64,000 nt of DNA from Pantoea sp. CCBC3-3-1 (GCF_007981265.1 NZ_CP034363.1:992001-1056000); one strand, 5' to 3'. Shown: positions 20,066 to 30,486, counted from the first letter of the stretch. Notes: generated by a model not told the origin, from the letters alone. A program made the numbers and translations.

Positions 20066-21013
20066 TTAATGCCGAACCACGCGAATATCGAAATCAAAAC
20101 GGCTGAAAAAGTGCTCCAGTCGGCTCAACTCGTCATCGTGATAAGAGGGGTCGGTTGTTATGGGATAAATCATGTCGAGCTTTTCATACTTATTTTTGCC
20201 AAACTGGTGATAGGGCAAAATATCAATACGTCTTATATTTCCGCGTGCTGCCAGCTTTTGGACATAATTTATCGCGCCGGTAATGGCTTCCCAGGAGTCG
20301 TTATAACCACGAACCAGTGGCATACGAATAATGACTTCACTTCCTGAGTCCACCAGCCATTCCAGATTACGGCGTATTCCCTCATTCCCTACGCCAAAGA
20401 TTGATTTATGCTGTTCGCTGTTTATTTGCTTAATGTCAAATAAAAAAGTGTCAGTTATTGGTGCTAATTTTTGATAATTCGCCAGCGAGGTGGTTCCCTG
20501 TGTTTCAACAGCGGTATTAATCATCATTTTTTTGCACTCGCTAAAAAGCGCCACGGCGAAATCGGTTTGCAGACTCATTTCCCCGCCGCCGATAGTGACA
20601 CCACCGCCGGAGGAAAGATAAAAATCATAATCCTGCATAATAATCTCCATCAGTTCCGCAACGCTGACATCTTTTCCGGTAATATCCAAAGCACTGCGGG
20701 TGCAGACCTGTTCACATTGCCGACAGCCGATACACTCTTTGTTGCGGTCAACAACATGCTTTGTGTGCCCATTCTCGTTTACCAGTGAATGTACCCCGGC
20801 TGGGCAAACCCTGACGCATTCGCCGCAATCAATACATTTATTTCTTGAGAACATTACCTGAAACCGGGTGCTCAGCCCTTCAGGGTTTGAGCACCACGGA
20901 CAGCGAATATTGCAACCTTTAAAAAAAATCAGCGTACGAATACCGTCCCCATCATAAATGGAATATTTTTGAATATTGAATATCCGGCCCGTTAATACCT
21001 GTGTGTTCAACAC
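20066..21013 (-). CDS. cutD: Choline TMA-lyase activating enzyme CutD (radical SAM)
   Basis: A 315-residue glycyl-radical activase. The radical-SAM cluster motif CNIRCPWC (CxxxCxxC) is near residue 34, followed by two 4Fe-4S ferredoxin-like motifs ('CIDCGECVRVCP', 'CIGCRQCEQVC') typical of activases with an inserted ferredoxin domain. It installs the glycyl radical on CutC. A GTG start after AGGAGG is used; no better ATG is seen. It lies 44 bp after cutC. Confidence 0.9.
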   Translation of the reverse strand: MLNTQVLTGRIFNIQKYSIYDGDGIRTLIFFKGCNIRCPWCSNPEGLSTRFQVMFSRNKCIDCGECVRVCPAGVHSLVNENGHTKHVVDRNKECIGCRQCEQVCTRSALDITGKDVSVAELMEIIMQDYDFYLSSGGGVTIGGGEMSLQTDFAVALFSECKKMMINTAVETQGTTSLANYQKLAPITDTFLFDIKQINSEQHKSIFGVGNEGIRRNLEWLVDSGSEVIIRMPLVRGYNDSWEAITGAINYVQKLAARGNIRRIDILPYHQFGKNKYEKLDMIYPITTDPSYHDDELSRLEHFFSRFDFDIRVVRH

Positions 21014-21057
21014 GCTTACCTCCTGGATAAATCAGCATGTCTTCATTTAATCAAGGG

Positions 21058-24000
21058 TCAGAATTTTTCAATAACGGTACGGCTGATAATTTCATCCTGC
21101 ACTTCCTTACATAACTCAACAAAGTAAGCGCTATATCCCGCCACGCGAACAATCAAATCACGGTATTTCTCTGGTTCATGCTGAGCCTTTTTCAGTACGT
21201 CGTTGTCAACGTAGCTAAACTGCATTTGTCCGTTCCCCAGGATAGAGGCGGTACGCAATAGCGTGATCAGTCCGTTACGACCTTCCGGTGTATCAAGCAA
21301 CCCTTTAAGGAATTTGAAATTATGGACCATGCCAATATTCATCGTTTCCACATTCATTTTGCTCACTGACTTTATGATTGCCGTTGGCCCGTATTTGTCC
21401 GCACCTTGTGTCGGGCTGATGCCATCGGAAAGCGGCATCCAGGCCAGCCGGCCATTTGGGGTAGCGTTAGTCAGTTCGCCAATGGGGGTATTATTAGAAA
21501 TCGATAATGTGCCATGGCTAAGGGTGGAATAGAGCATTTTGTATTTACGGCACTCTTTTTCCGTCCATTCCGTAATGTCCAGCGCATACCGATCGACGCT
21601 GTTATCGTCGTTGCCATATTTTGGCGCATTAAGACAATCGCGGCGTAGTGCCTCAAAGCCTGCAAAATTAGCCAGCAGGGCATCGCGGATTTCTGCCAGC
21701 GTATATTTACGATCTTCATAAACCAGTTTGCGGATCGCGGCCATAGAGTCGACATAAGTTGCCAGACCAGAAAAGATCAGTCCGGGACCGTGGTTCATCA
21801 CTGCACCGCCAGCGGCGACATCTTTACCGCTTTCCATACAACCCTCCACCAGCAATGACATCAAAGGCTTTGGTGCAACGTCGCGATGTACCCGTTGGCT
21901 GATTACCGTGCCGATGGCAGAGAGGCGAACAATATGGGCTACCTGTTTTTTTACCGCAGCGTCAAAAGCTTCATAGGTAGTGAGCTGGTTCAAATCACCG
22001 GTATCCAGCCCCTGATGGCTGTCAAACAGCACCATGCGCCCACGGTTGAGTACAAACTCAATAGCCACAGGCCATTGTGTGTAGCCCGTAGAGGTCCACT
22101 GATAGATACGGCCAGATTTTTGCGGTTCCACACAGCCCATCAGGCAGTAATCGCGGGCATCTTCAAAGTCGAAACCCTTGCGTAACATCATTTTGATATG
22201 AGAGTCGTCAAAATGGCAGGCCGGGAAGCCCATTCCGGCTTTCACCACCTCGACGATTTTTTCCATATATTGCTGTGGAGACTGGTTGTGTATCCGGCAG
22301 GCCAGTGAAGGTTGATACACTTTAACAAACCGCACCGCATCCATAATCAGGTAGGTTAATTCGTTGCAGGCATCTCCACCGCTGCGCTTCTGGCCGCCTA
22401 CGGTCAGATTGATAAAAGGCTGGTAGCCCGCAAAATATTTCGCGCCAGCCTCGCTGGACATCCACATCAGTTCGGCGCACTTGATAATGAAAGCCTGTAG
22501 TAATTCCAGTGCGGTTTCTCGGGTTAAACGGCCTTCACGGATATCGGCTTCATACAGGGGATAGCAATACTGATCGACACGCCCCAGCGACAGGCCAGTC
22601 TGGTTCTCTTCTACTTCAAACAGGGATTCAAGGGTCCAGATGCTTTGCAGCGCTTCCTGTAACGTCGCCGGAGGGTTTGCCGGAACGTTTTCATTAACCT
22701 GGGCAATCGCCAGTAGCTCCGCGCGGCGCTCCGCATTCTGCTCTCTCTCCGCCAGTTCGCGAGCCTGCCGCGCAATGCGTCCGGCGTAATTCACCACGCC
22801 GGTACAGGTCTCAATGGCCGCTTTGTAGAAATAGATCCTGTCGATATCTTCAGGATTCTCCATGCTGAGTCTGGCAAGGTGCGCTTCGGCATCGGCTTTG
22901 ATGCCGTTCATGCCTTTAGTGAACAGCAGTACGTCGTATCCCGGACAGGTATCCCCCCCGCCATTGATCTGATGATAAGAGAGATCGCTGACAAAGGTTT
23001 CCCCGCTAAATGCCCACACACCGGCTTCACGGTACTGCGCTTCACAGATCTCATCGAGCGAGCGGCCTTCCCAGAAGGGAACAATCTCTTCGCGAATGGT
23101 CTTCTTATCTTCTTCACTGATGACGAAGGGGTCCTGTGGACGTGTACTCATCGTATCGAGTTCATCACGCACCCATCGCCATGCGATATCCGGTGAGAAA
23201 GCCCCAGCACGCGCTTTACCACAGGGATGACCAACAATCAGTTCTTCATCCTGAATCAGGATCGGCGCCGTTTCACAGGCGCGGCGAAAGGCTTTTGCAC
23301 GCAGCAAAATGACAGGTAAACCGGGATTGTTTTTCGTCACTTCGGTAAAGGCCAGCGCGCGGTGAATGGAGACGCTCGGCCGGGCTTGCAAATAGCGATG
23401 GCGCAACCTTTGCAGGCGCGGTGTGAGGCCTTCCATTTCCTTCACGTCGCCTTGTTCAAAAGGATTACGAAGGGGGGGTATTGCGGCTTTGCCATGAAAT
23501 AAACGTACGGTCAGATTGAGTTCGCCCAGTTTCTGGTGAGCACTGAGGAACAGGGCTGACAGCGGGTTGATAATGAGGTCATCATCAAGGCGAGCACCGT
23601 GCAGCAAGGCATCAAACATGGGATAGCCATCGATATCGCATGGCGCACGGGCTTCGCTAAGTTCAGCCAGTTTCAGCCATAAGCACTCCACAATTTCACT
23701 GGCCTGCTGGCTGTTTAGCTTGCCGCTGGCAATATCTTGTTGATACCACGGCAGCAAAGCTTTATCTGCGCCACAAGGATTGACCGCATAGCTGCCGTTA
23801 TCCAGTAACAACGCCAGCTGAAACAGGTAAAAAGCCTGACATGCCTCTTTGAAACTACTGGCTGGGTATGCGGGCACATGCCGTAAAAGCACAGCACTTT
23901 CAAGCAGTTCGGCCTGGCGCCAGGGGTTGGTTTCGCTTTCTGCCAGTGTCCCGGCCCGATCTGCCAGCTTCTGCGCCAGCATCAGCAGAGCATCGCAGGC

Positions 24001-24450
24001 ATAAATCGCGGCACGGCAGGTGTTCATGCCGTCCAAATCGCTGCGGCTCACCGCGCTGCCCAACTTACGGGCTTCCGCTTCCAGCTGTTCCTTAATCGCC
24101 ACCACACCTTTATCAATAATCAGCATGTAATCTGGTGAGGCGAGCTCATTATTCAAATTAAGAAATGTCAGCACTGAGTCACGCCGCGTTTCGCTTTCAT
24201 CGTGACAGATTGCGCCACGGGGTGTGCCTGTTGGATTACCTGTAATCAGTTCATCCGGGCGGATATCTGTCGGTAAATGGCGTATCAGTTCATAGAAGCG
24301 GCGCGCGGGTTTTACCGAGGCAGGTACGCCCGCGATATCATTCAGCAATGCACCTGACGTAGCTGTATATTCAGCACAAAGCGCGCCTTTATGTGAGAGT
24401 AAGCGCTCTGCCAGCACTTTGACGCGTGGCGTTAAGGTGTTGTGGGTCAT
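21058..24450 (-). CDS. cutC: Choline trimethylamine-lyase CutC, type II (N-terminally extended)
   Basis: A 1130-residue glycyl radical enzyme that splits choline into trimethylamine and acetaldehyde. The catalytic Cys is C773 in 'LMGCVEPQ'; the GCVE motif with E775 marks choline lyases. The radical Gly is ~G1105 in '[10 protein letters not shown]'. About 300 residues at the N-terminus are extra compared with ~850-residue type I enzymes and look like a degenerate copy of the PFL-like N-terminal fold. In Klebsiella this part directs packaging into the shell. The start follows CAGGAG. Confidence 0.92.
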   Translation of the reverse strand: MTHNTLTPRVKVLAERLLSHKGALCAEYTATSGALLNDIAGVPASVKPARRFYELIRHLPTDIRPDELITGNPTGTPRGAICHDESETRRDSVLTFLNLNNELASPDYMLIIDKGVVAIKEQLEAEARKLGSAVSRSDLDGMNTCRAAIYACDALLMLAQKLADRAGTLAESETNPWRQAELLESAVLLRHVPAYPASSFKEACQAFYLFQLALLLDNGSYAVNPCGADKALLPWYQQDIASGKLNSQQASEIVECLWLKLAELSEARAPCDIDGYPMFDALLHGARLDDDLIINPLSALFLSAHQKLGELNLTVRLFHGKAAIPPLRNPFEQGDVKEMEGLTPRLQRLRHRYLQARPSVSIHRALAFTEVTKNNPGLPVILLRAKAFRRACETAPILIQDEELIVGHPCGKARAGAFSPDIAWRWVRDELDTMSTRPQDPFVISEEDKKTIREEIVPFWEGRSLDEICEAQYREAGVWAFSGETFVSDLSYHQINGGGDTCPGYDVLLFTKGMNGIKADAEAHLARLSMENPEDIDRIYFYKAAIETCTGVVNYAGRIARQARELAEREQNAERRAELLAIAQVNENVPANPPATLQEALQSIWTLESLFEVEENQTGLSLGRVDQYCYPLYEADIREGRLTRETALELLQAFIIKCAELMWMSSEAGAKYFAGYQPFINLTVGGQKRSGGDACNELTYLIMDAVRFVKVYQPSLACRIHNQSPQQYMEKIVEVVKAGMGFPACHFDDSHIKMMLRKGFDFEDARDYCLMGCVEPQKSGRIYQWTSTGYTQWPVAIEFVLNRGRMVLFDSHQGLDTGDLNQLTTYEAFDAAVKKQVAHIVRLSAIGTVISQRVHRDVAPKPLMSLLVEGCMESGKDVAAGGAVMNHGPGLIFSGLATYVDSMAAIRKLVYEDRKYTLAEIRDALLANFAGFEALRRDCLNAPKYGNDDNSVDRYALDITEWTEKECRKYKMLYSTLSHGTLSISNNTPIGELTNATPNGRLAWMPLSDGISPTQGADKYGPTAIIKSVSKMNVETMNIGMVHNFKFLKGLLDTPEGRNGLITLLRTASILGNGQMQFSYVDNDVLKKAQHEPEKYRDLIVRVAGYSAYFVELCKEVQDEIISRTVIEKF

Positions 24451-24471
24451 AAAGCTCTCCTGATGTTCTTA

Positions 24472-25638
24472 TCAATGATGATGAAAAGCGTTAACTGACT
24501 CTCCGTTGCTTCCATCCCAGGCTGCGCGATAAATCGCATTAAGCTGGGCGGCGTGCGGTGTTACCGGATTGCCTGCCGTGCAGTTATCCCGCAGCGCCTG
24601 CGCAACCATTTGGGGCAATTGCTGTTCAAACTGTGCGGCGTCGATGCTGGTATCCCGGATAGCACAAGGAAATTGCAGTTCTTCTTTTAGCGCCTTAATG
24701 GCAAGCAACAGGCTGTGGACGCCTTCCCTGGGTGTTGCAGCTGGCAGACCCAACAATCTGGCGAGACAGGCATATCGCTGTGCCGCATGGGTTGCGCACT
24801 GACCGTAATAGTCGGCGTTGAAGGCAATTACCTGCGTCATCAGCAGCGTGTTGGCCCGCCCATGCGGTATGCCAAACATGCCGCCCAGCGCATGTGCCAG
24901 GCTGTGGGTGATCCCCAGCGACGCATTGGTGAAGGCTATGCCTGCCATACAGGACGCGTTATGCATTTTTTCACGTGCCAGTAAGTTGTCGCCCTGGCGC
25001 CAGCAGTCAGCAAGATGACTGAACACCAGGCCTACCGCTTTTTCCGCCATGGCATCAGAAAAATCACTGGCGTGGCGAGAGACAAAGGCTTCTACCGCAT
25101 GGCACAGAACGTCCATACCGGTATCTGCGGTGATCGCCGGAGGAACAGAGGTCACCAGCTCGGGGGCAAGAATGGCGATATCGGGCAGCATCAGCGCATC
25201 GACCAGCACCAGTTTCTCAACGCCTGATTTCACTACGGAAAATGATGTCACTTCGGAACCCGTACCGCTGGTGGTAGGAACAGCCACAAAACAGGGGAGC
25301 GCGCTATCCGGGCGCAGCTGATGCAAAACGTAAATCATCGCTTTAGCCGCATCGATGACCGATCCCCCTCCCAGAGCAACAACCAAATCGGGAGAGTCAG
25401 CCTCCATCACTTTCATGCCGCGTACGATGGTGGCGATATCCGGATCGGGCACCACCTCGTCCCAGATGCGAAAAGGTATTGCTCGTCGTTCCCACAGCTC
25501 GGTGATGCGTTCGACCAGGCCAAACTTCATCATTGTTCGATCCGTCACCAGCAGTACCTTTTGCGCAGGCAGATCATTTAGCGTGGACAACGCATCAGGA
25601 CCGTACTGAATGCGGGGTTTGATCGTAAATCCATTCAT
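24472..25638 (-). CDS. cutO: Iron-type alcohol dehydrogenase CutO
   Basis: A 388-residue Fe-dependent alcohol dehydrogenase. The NAD-binding motif is 'LVVALGGGSVIDAAKAM', and metal-ligand His residues lie in 'DVLCHAVEAFVS', 'LGITHSLAHALGG' and 'PHGRANTLL'. It reduces acetaldehyde to ethanol inside the cut organelle and regenerates NAD for the aldehyde dehydrogenase. It starts after TAAGGAG, 14 bp downstream of the vertex-protein gene. Confidence 0.88.
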   Translation of the reverse strand: MNGFTIKPRIQYGPDALSTLNDLPAQKVLLVTDRTMMKFGLVERITELWERRAIPFRIWDEVVPDPDIATIVRGMKVMEADSPDLVVALGGGSVIDAAKAMIYVLHQLRPDSALPCFVAVPTTSGTGSEVTSFSVVKSGVEKLVLVDALMLPDIAILAPELVTSVPPAITADTGMDVLCHAVEAFVSRHASDFSDAMAEKAVGLVFSHLADCWRQGDNLLAREKMHNASCMAGIAFTNASLGITHSLAHALGGMFGIPHGRANTLLMTQVIAFNADYYGQCATHAAQRYACLARLLGLPAATPREGVHSLLLAIKALKEELQFPCAIRDTSIDAAQFEQQLPQMVAQALRDNCTAGNPVTPHAAQLNAIYRAAWDGSNGESVNAFHHH

Positions 25639-25652
25639 CTGTTGCTCACTCC

Positions 25653-25910
25653 TTAGCGATCGCGGAACACTTTTTCGACGATGGCAACAACGGACATGGC
25701 CTTGTAGCGCTCTTTATTGAGGGCAAAATATTCTTCCGCCAGGACGATGTCATGCGTCCCCGCACCAACCTGATCGACTGCAACCCAGGTCCTGTCTTTG
25801 ATCGGCTGTTGGTCGTCATCAAGTGCGCTAATCAGCAGAAGATTACTGCCGCGCAGCTCATCGCACTTTTGGGTGGCAACGACATGTCCGGTTACCCTGG
25901 CAAGGATCAT
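25653..25910 (-). CDS. BMC pentameric vertex protein (EutN/CcmL family, CmcD-like)
   Basis: An 85-residue protein of the EutN/CcmL/BMC-P family ('MILARVTGHVVATQK', 'WVAVDQVGAGTHDIVLAE'). Pentamers of this protein close the vertices of the icosahedral shell. It lies between cutF and cutO, the position of cmcD in the Klebsiella operon. An AAGGA box precedes the start. It is the only pentamer gene seen in the locus. Confidence 0.88.
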   Translation of the reverse strand: MILARVTGHVVATQKCDELRGSNLLLISALDDDQQPIKDRTWVAVDQVGAGTHDIVLAEEYFALNKERYKAMSVVAIVEKVFRDR

Positions 25911-25936
25911 GATTTTTTCCTTATTTCAGTGCATGG

Positions 25937-27526
25937 CTAACTCAAACGTTGCAGAACCTGGCGGATAAGACGCTCTACATTTTGCTCCGTTATCTCACTG
26001 GCATTGTTGTCATCCCCCTCGGAAGTAACCTGCTCAAAGCGGTCATCCGCAGTGAGCTCCGGTTCGCTTTGGGTAAACCTGACATCGTTCAGAATGCTCG
26101 AGGCGTTATTGCTTTGGAATGACGCAGGTTGGGGCTGAGATTGACGGTCAGCCGGAGTACGCAGTTCCTCGATCGAGCGAACGCCATAAGCAACTTTACG
26201 GATATTAAGCAGATTCAACGGGCCGACGTTATCTGAACTGGATCCGCCGCCTGCTGCGCCACAGCCCAGCGTCAGAGCCGGTTGGATATTGGTAGTCGCG
26301 CCAATGCCGCCCAGCGCTGCTGGGGTATTAATCAGGATGCGGTTAACGGGTTTTTCAAGGCTAAACTGGCGGATGACGTCCTGATTATGGGTATGGATCA
26401 CCAGCGTATGGCCCAGCCCTTCATTATTCAGCAATTCAGCCACCCGGCGGCAGGCGGCTCTGGCATCTTCTTCGATATACAAACCCAGTACCGGGCAAAG
26501 TTTCTCGCGGGAATAGGGATTTTTGCGGGATACGGTAGTCTGTTCAGCAATCAGTACACGGGTTGTCTCGGGCACCTGAAATCCAGCAAGCTGGCTCAGG
26601 TAACATGCTGTTTTCCCGACGACCTGAGGGTTAATCGTGCCGTTGGGGCGCAGCAGCAGGGCAGCCATTTTGGTCATTTCGGATTCATTCATAAACCAGG
26701 CACCCTGGGCTTTGAACTCTTTCTGCACTTCGTCCAGGACACAGCGCTCAACAATAACCGACTGCTCAGAAGCACAGATGACGCCGTTATCGAAGGTTTT
26801 ACTGGCAATAATGTTTTTTACCGCGAGGGGAATGTCTGCACTGCGTTCGATAAAGGCCGGACCGTTACCCGGGCCACCGCTGATGGTAGGCGTACCGGAA
26901 GCATAGGCTGCACGGACCATCCCTTCACCGCCGGTAGCCAGGATCAGCGAAACGTCTTTGCTGTGCATGAGTTCAGAAGTTGCTTCCAGCGTCAGTTCAG
27001 TGACGCCGCTTACGGATCCTGCCGGGGCTCCGGCAGCCTCTGCCGCACGTTGAACAATCTCAATGGCTTTTTTACTGCACGCGCGCGCGCCAGGGTGAGG
27101 AGAAAAGATAATCGCATTGCCAGATTTTAACGAAATCAGTGACTTATAAATAATTGTGGAGGTTGGGTTCGTGGAAGGAACCAGCGCGCAAATCACGCCA
27201 AGCGGGACGCCAACGTCCATCACTTTTTTCACCGGATCGTCGTGGATAATGCCCACTGTTTTCATCTCTTTTATCGCTTCGTAAACATGCCGCGAAGCGA
27301 AATGATTTTTCAGGACTTTATCCTGCCAGTTACCGAATCCGGTCTCTTCACAGGCGATTTTAGCCAGCGGCTCGGCATGCTTAGCCGCTTCCTGAGCCAC
27401 ATTTTTAACAATGGCATCAATTTGTTGCTGTGAAAACGTGGCCAGAATGGCCTGAGCCTGTTTGGCATTTTGCACCAACTGCCGTGCCAGCTGCCGGGAC
27501 TGTAAATCATTATCCAGCACAATCAT
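25937..27526 (-). CDS. cutF: CoA-acylating aldehyde dehydrogenase CutF
   Basis: A 529-residue CoA-dependent acetaldehyde dehydrogenase related to EutE/PduP. The catalytic Cys is in 'DNGVICASEQSVIVE', and Rossmann and oligomerisation patterns follow. The last ~75 residues are a linker and an amphipathic C-terminal helix ('NVERLIRQVLQRLS') of the encapsulation-peptide type that targets enzymes to a microcompartment. It oxidises acetaldehyde from choline to acetyl-CoA. Confidence 0.88.
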   Translation of the reverse strand: MIVLDNDLQSRQLARQLVQNAKQAQAILATFSQQQIDAIVKNVAQEAAKHAEPLAKIACEETGFGNWQDKVLKNHFASRHVYEAIKEMKTVGIIHDDPVKKVMDVGVPLGVICALVPSTNPTSTIIYKSLISLKSGNAIIFSPHPGARACSKKAIEIVQRAAEAAGAPAGSVSGVTELTLEATSELMHSKDVSLILATGGEGMVRAAYASGTPTISGGPGNGPAFIERSADIPLAVKNIIASKTFDNGVICASEQSVIVERCVLDEVQKEFKAQGAWFMNESEMTKMAALLLRPNGTINPQVVGKTACYLSQLAGFQVPETTRVLIAEQTTVSRKNPYSREKLCPVLGLYIEEDARAACRRVAELLNNEGLGHTLVIHTHNQDVIRQFSLEKPVNRILINTPAALGGIGATTNIQPALTLGCGAAGGGSSSDNVGPLNLLNIRKVAYGVRSIEELRTPADRQSQPQPASFQSNNASSILNDVRFTQSEPELTADDRFEQVTSEGDDNNASEITEQNVERLIRQVLQRLS

Positions 27527-27574
27527 GAAATATCCCTTCTTCAGACTAAAAGAGTACAGACGTGGCGTGGTTCA

Positions 27575-27853
27575 TCAGGTCCGGTGCTGAGCCGCAATTT
27601 TTCCAATATCATTGTGCGGTCGGGCAATAACGCGTGAAGTTACGACTGTGCCGACACGCTTAGCAGCTTCCACGCCGGAATCGACAGCGGCTTTTACCGC
27701 GCCCACATCGCCTTTTACCATCGCGGTGACCAGACCGGAGCCGACATTTTCATAACCGATCAGCTCGACGTTGGCGGCTTTACACATGGCGTCCGCTGCT
27801 TCAATACAGGCCACCAGACCTTTGGTTTCAATCAGACCAAGTGCTTCTTTCAT
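27575..27853 (-). CDS. BMC hexameric shell protein 3 (CmcC-like)
   Basis: A 92-residue single-BMC-domain protein of the PduA type. The central pore-loop region ('[20 protein letters not shown]') is identical to its two neighbours; differences cluster in the last 35 residues ('[18 protein letters not shown]'). Its start overlaps the previous stop by 4 bp. It makes hexameric facets of the cut organelle. Confidence 0.88.
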   Translation of the reverse strand: MKEALGLIETKGLVACIEAADAMCKAANVELIGYENVGSGLVTAMVKGDVGAVKAAVDSGVEAAKRVGTVVTSRVIARPHNDIGKIAAQHRT

Positions 27854-28152
27854 GATGCTTTTCCCTGTGATTCCGCCACCTTGTAGCGGGCGACGATTTT
27901 GTTGATGTCATTATGGGGACGGGCGATCACCAGCGAAGTCACGACCTCGCCAATACGTTGCGCTGAATCCACGCCGGAATCGACAGCGGCTTTTACCGCG
28001 CCCACATCGCCTTTCACCATGGCAGTAACCAGCCCGGAGCCGACATTTTCATAACCGATCAGCTCGACGTTGGCGGCTTTACACATGGCATCTGCCGCTT
28101 CAATGCAGGCCACCAGACCTTTGGTTTCAATCAGACCTAATGCATCACTCAT
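27850..28152 (-). CDS. BMC hexameric shell protein 2 (CmcB-like)
   Basis: A 100-residue BMC-H protein, nearly identical to the other two copies over residues 3-75, with a longer C-terminus ending '[10 protein letters not shown]'. It starts after a GGAGGAAGAC box, 17 bp after the first shell gene, and overlaps the third by 4 bp. Shell facet protein. Confidence 0.88.
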   Translation of the reverse strand: MSDALGLIETKGLVACIEAADAMCKAANVELIGYENVGSGLVTAMVKGDVGAVKAAVDSGVDSAQRIGEVVTSLVIARPHNDINKIVARYKVAESQGKAS

Positions 28153-28168
28153 CTGTCTTCCTCCGCTG

Positions 28169-28447
28169 TTACGCTTTGTGTTTGATCACGATTTTGTTGA
28201 TGTCATTGTGGGGACGGGCAATCACCAGCGAGGTCACCACCTCGCCAATACGTTGAGCTGACTCCACGCCGGAATCGACAGCGGCTTTTACCGCGCCCAC
28301 ATCACCTTTCACCATGGCAGTAACCAGCCCGGAGCCGACATTTTCATAGCCGATCAGTTCGACGTTGGCGGCTTTACACATGGCATCTGCCGCTTCAATG
28401 CAGGCCACCAGACCTTTGGTTTCAATCAGACCTAATGCATCACCCAT
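28169..28447 (-). CDS. BMC hexameric shell protein 1 (CmcA-like)
   Basis: A 92-residue BMC-H protein and the first gene of the leftward cut operon, preceded by a strong CGAGGAG box. Its BMC domain ('[20 protein letters not shown]') is almost the same as in the next two genes. The operon promoter should lie in the 28448-28856 gap. Confidence 0.88.
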   Translation of the reverse strand: MGDALGLIETKGLVACIEAADAMCKAANVELIGYENVGSGLVTAMVKGDVGAVKAAVDSGVESAQRIGEVVTSLVIARPHNDINKIVIKHKA

Positions 28448-28856
28448 TTTGACTTTCTCCTCGGGACAATTTGTGGAAAGGGCGACTACCCAACCCCTTA
28501 CCGGAGCTAAAAGTGGTGTCAGGGATAACTATAAGGATTAACCGCTCATATGAAATTTAAATTCACCAATTCTTATTTTTTAGATTTTAATTCTGGTTTT
28601 TGGGTTTTTATAAAGGTGTTTTTATGTCTTTGTGCTGTTCTTTAGTGCCGTTTTTTTAGTGCCTACTGGGTCATTTACTGCTTTTTATAAGTCATTTAGT
28701 TCTGTTACACATTTGCTGAATTTATGAGGATTGATGTAACAAAAAGAGGGCGAGATGTGGGACGAACATCACTTTTTGAATGAGGAATAACGCGGCAGGT
28801 GAATACAAAAAATGTGATTATTTTAGAGCGATTCAGAAGGGAGAAAAAATGTGAAC
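28448..28856. other. AT-rich promoter region of the cut operon
   Basis: No gene is seen in these 409 bp. They are strongly AT-rich, with runs of T and a direct repeat TTTAGTGCC near 28630-28665. They must hold the promoter for the leftward cut operon. A half-site TTGAT (28731-28735) could belong to an FNR box, which would suit an oxygen-sensitive pathway, but the other half does not match well. Confidence 0.5.
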
Positions 28857-29375
28857 CTAATCAAACTTACTGCCTGGCTTTAGGGTGCAGATATAGAGTG
28901 GTGAGCTGAGAGAACTTAATAAAATCGCGTCGCCACTAAGCTTTTGCGCATTAAGAAACAGCCCTTCATGGCTGTCAGACATTTCACGCATAAAGTAATC
29001 GAAGATAATATCCGGAGACTCATCGATAGAAGAAGCACTGGCTTCCCATTGACTTATACGGTAGTTGCGTGCGCCAGAAGAAATACGTTTTGTCGTATAG
29101 TTAAACTTTACATAACGTTGCAGATAGAGCCATCCGGCATCTGAGTCCGTGTAACCTTCAACGACCAGAGAACCTTTACCTCTCGCAGCGAAATCTATGT
29201 GCACCATACCATTAATATTTTCCGTTTTCATATCTTCAAAGTGCATAATTACTTTTGTTGAACAGCTCATTACCCCCGTGTTTTCTGAAGAGGATTTTTG
29301 CCATATGTATACGCCTGATGCAGTAAGAAATATAACCAGGGAGAACACAAAAAAAGAGCGCGGGTAATGTATCAT
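28857..29375 (-). CDS. FidL-like membrane protein, partner of the winged-helix regulator
   Basis: A 172-residue protein with one N-terminal membrane segment ('SFFVFSLVIFLTASGVYIW') and a periplasmic remainder with two Cys ('MSCST' and 'YICTLKP') that could form a disulfide. The layout and gene order match FidL, which follows the ToxR-like regulator MarT in Salmonella. The start at 29375 overlaps the regulator stop (TAATG); another ATG at 29387 lies inside the regulator. A ToxS-like role, stabilising or sensing for the regulator, is inferred. Confidence 0.6.
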   Translation of the reverse strand: MIHYPRSFFVFSLVIFLTASGVYIWQKSSSENTGVMSCSTKVIMHFEDMKTENINGMVHIDFAARGKGSLVVEGYTDSDAGWLYLQRYVKFNYTTKRISSGARNYRISQWEASASSIDESPDIIFDYFMREMSDSHEGLFLNAQKLSGDAILLSSLSSPLYICTLKPGSKFD

Positions 29376-30166
29376 TACGGTTTCCATGAGTAATAAAAAT
29401 AGCTATCACAATAACTGAAAGGGTTGTCGTCATTCCTTGTGCAATGCGCCAGATAGACTCTTCCCAATCCATTGGTCTGCAACCTGTCGCCGTAAAAAAA
29501 AGTAAAGTTTTGGCTCGGTAAACAGTCAATTTTAAGCGCCTGGCGAACAGTGTTGAAATTTATCGTATAGGTTTTTTCCTGTATGGAACTGAGCATTTCT
29601 TTGCTGGCTAACAGATGGCACTGGCCGGATGTCAGAGGCGTTAAGGTAACAGGCTTCAACTTTCTGTCAGTCACTAAAGTCATTATCATAATGATAAAGG
29701 AAAGACCAAGAAGAATAAGGCCGCTGCGATACCATGAAATAAAATGTGGAAGAGCTGGGGAACTAAGGGATATGCATTGTTTTTGTGGCAAAACTTCTGA
29801 TTCCCTGGGTTGAGAAATCGTCTGTTCTGGCGTTTTTTCAATTATATCAACACTAATTTCAGGGTTTAATTGTAAATTGCCGCGAGAAACGGTGAGAATA
29901 ATATTGTTAATGCCGTAATAACGAAACGTTTTACGCAGCATGCTGAGATATTGATTGAGATTACTGCTCGAAGAGGTGAGGCCATTGTCGTCCCAAATCT
30001 TTTTTAGTATTTCTTCGCGACTGATAATGTGTGGGTTTTCAAGCAGGAAAAGAAACAGTGCATTGGTGGTAAGAGATAACTGGGTATCCGGAGCATCACT
30101 GCCCGGTAATGTTAATGTTCCGTCCGCTGCATTATAAATCAGGCTAGCATTAATGTTATATCGCAT
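29375..30166 (-). CDS. ToxR/CadC/MarT-like membrane-bound winged-helix regulator
   Basis: A 263-residue protein. Residues ~1-105 form an OmpR-type winged helix ('SLTTNALFLFLLENPHIISR', 'YLSMLRKTFRYYGINNIILT'). A linker is followed by one transmembrane segment around 145-170 ('SGLILLGLSFIIMIMTLVT') and a ~95-residue periplasmic domain with four Cys. It binds DNA from the membrane. Its position upstream of the cut operon makes it a candidate regulator of that operon, but Klebsiella-type loci are not known to me to use such a regulator, so this is only a guess. Confidence 0.75.
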   Translation of the reverse strand: MRYNINASLIYNAADGTLTLPGSDAPDTQLSLTTNALFLFLLENPHIISREEILKKIWDDNGLTSSSSNLNQYLSMLRKTFRYYGINNIILTVSRGNLQLNPEISVDIIEKTPEQTISQPRESEVLPQKQCISLSSPALPHFISWYRSGLILLGLSFIIMIMTLVTDRKLKPVTLTPLTSGQCHLLASKEMLSSIQEKTYTINFNTVRQALKIDCLPSQNFTFFYGDRLQTNGLGRVYLAHCTRNDDNPFSYCDSYFYYSWKP

Positions 30167-30444
30167 TGCCGGGCCACCTTATGCGGTAAAAATAAATTAC
30201 CAGACCATTATGCTGTTAAATTCAAGTTGAGGGTAATGAGCAGCGCAGGTGTGATTTATGATCGCGATCAATAAGCATGGGTCACAGATAGATTTTATGA
30301 ATAGTTTGTGCAAAGGATCGCAATTTTACAGGTAAAGTTCACCAGGGGTATTATGTAAACTTTCACATAATAATTGCAGGGCGTAAGCGCTCTGCGAGAG
30401 GCTTTCGCCTTGATGGCTATTTGTTTTAGCTATCCTTCAGCCAA
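30167..30444. other. Intergenic region upstream of the winged-helix regulator
   Basis: No gene is seen. It holds a perfect 12-bp palindrome TGATCGCGATCA (30259-30270), about 93 bp before the regulator start, and an inverted repeat TTATGT/ACATAA (30351-30370). Either could be an operator. The regulator promoter must lie here. Confidence 0.45.
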
Positions 30445-30468
30445 AAAACCTCCCAGGCTGGAGGTTTT
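30445..30468 (-). terminator. Terminator after yafV
   Basis: Stem AAAACCTCC/GGAGGTTTT with a 6-base loop. It has six A on the left side, giving T6 on the leftward transcript, 18 bp after the yafV stop. Confidence 0.75.
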
Positions 30469-30486
30469 ATTTTGCAAAACGAACGC

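Noticed and set aside
26282..27130. 282-codon rightward open frame opposite cutF
   Set aside because: Shadow; it has no domain-like features and the aldehyde dehydrogenase is unmistakable.
28731..28745. FNR-like site upstream of the cut operon
   Set aside because: Only one half-site (TTGAT) matches; the second half is too poor to call.
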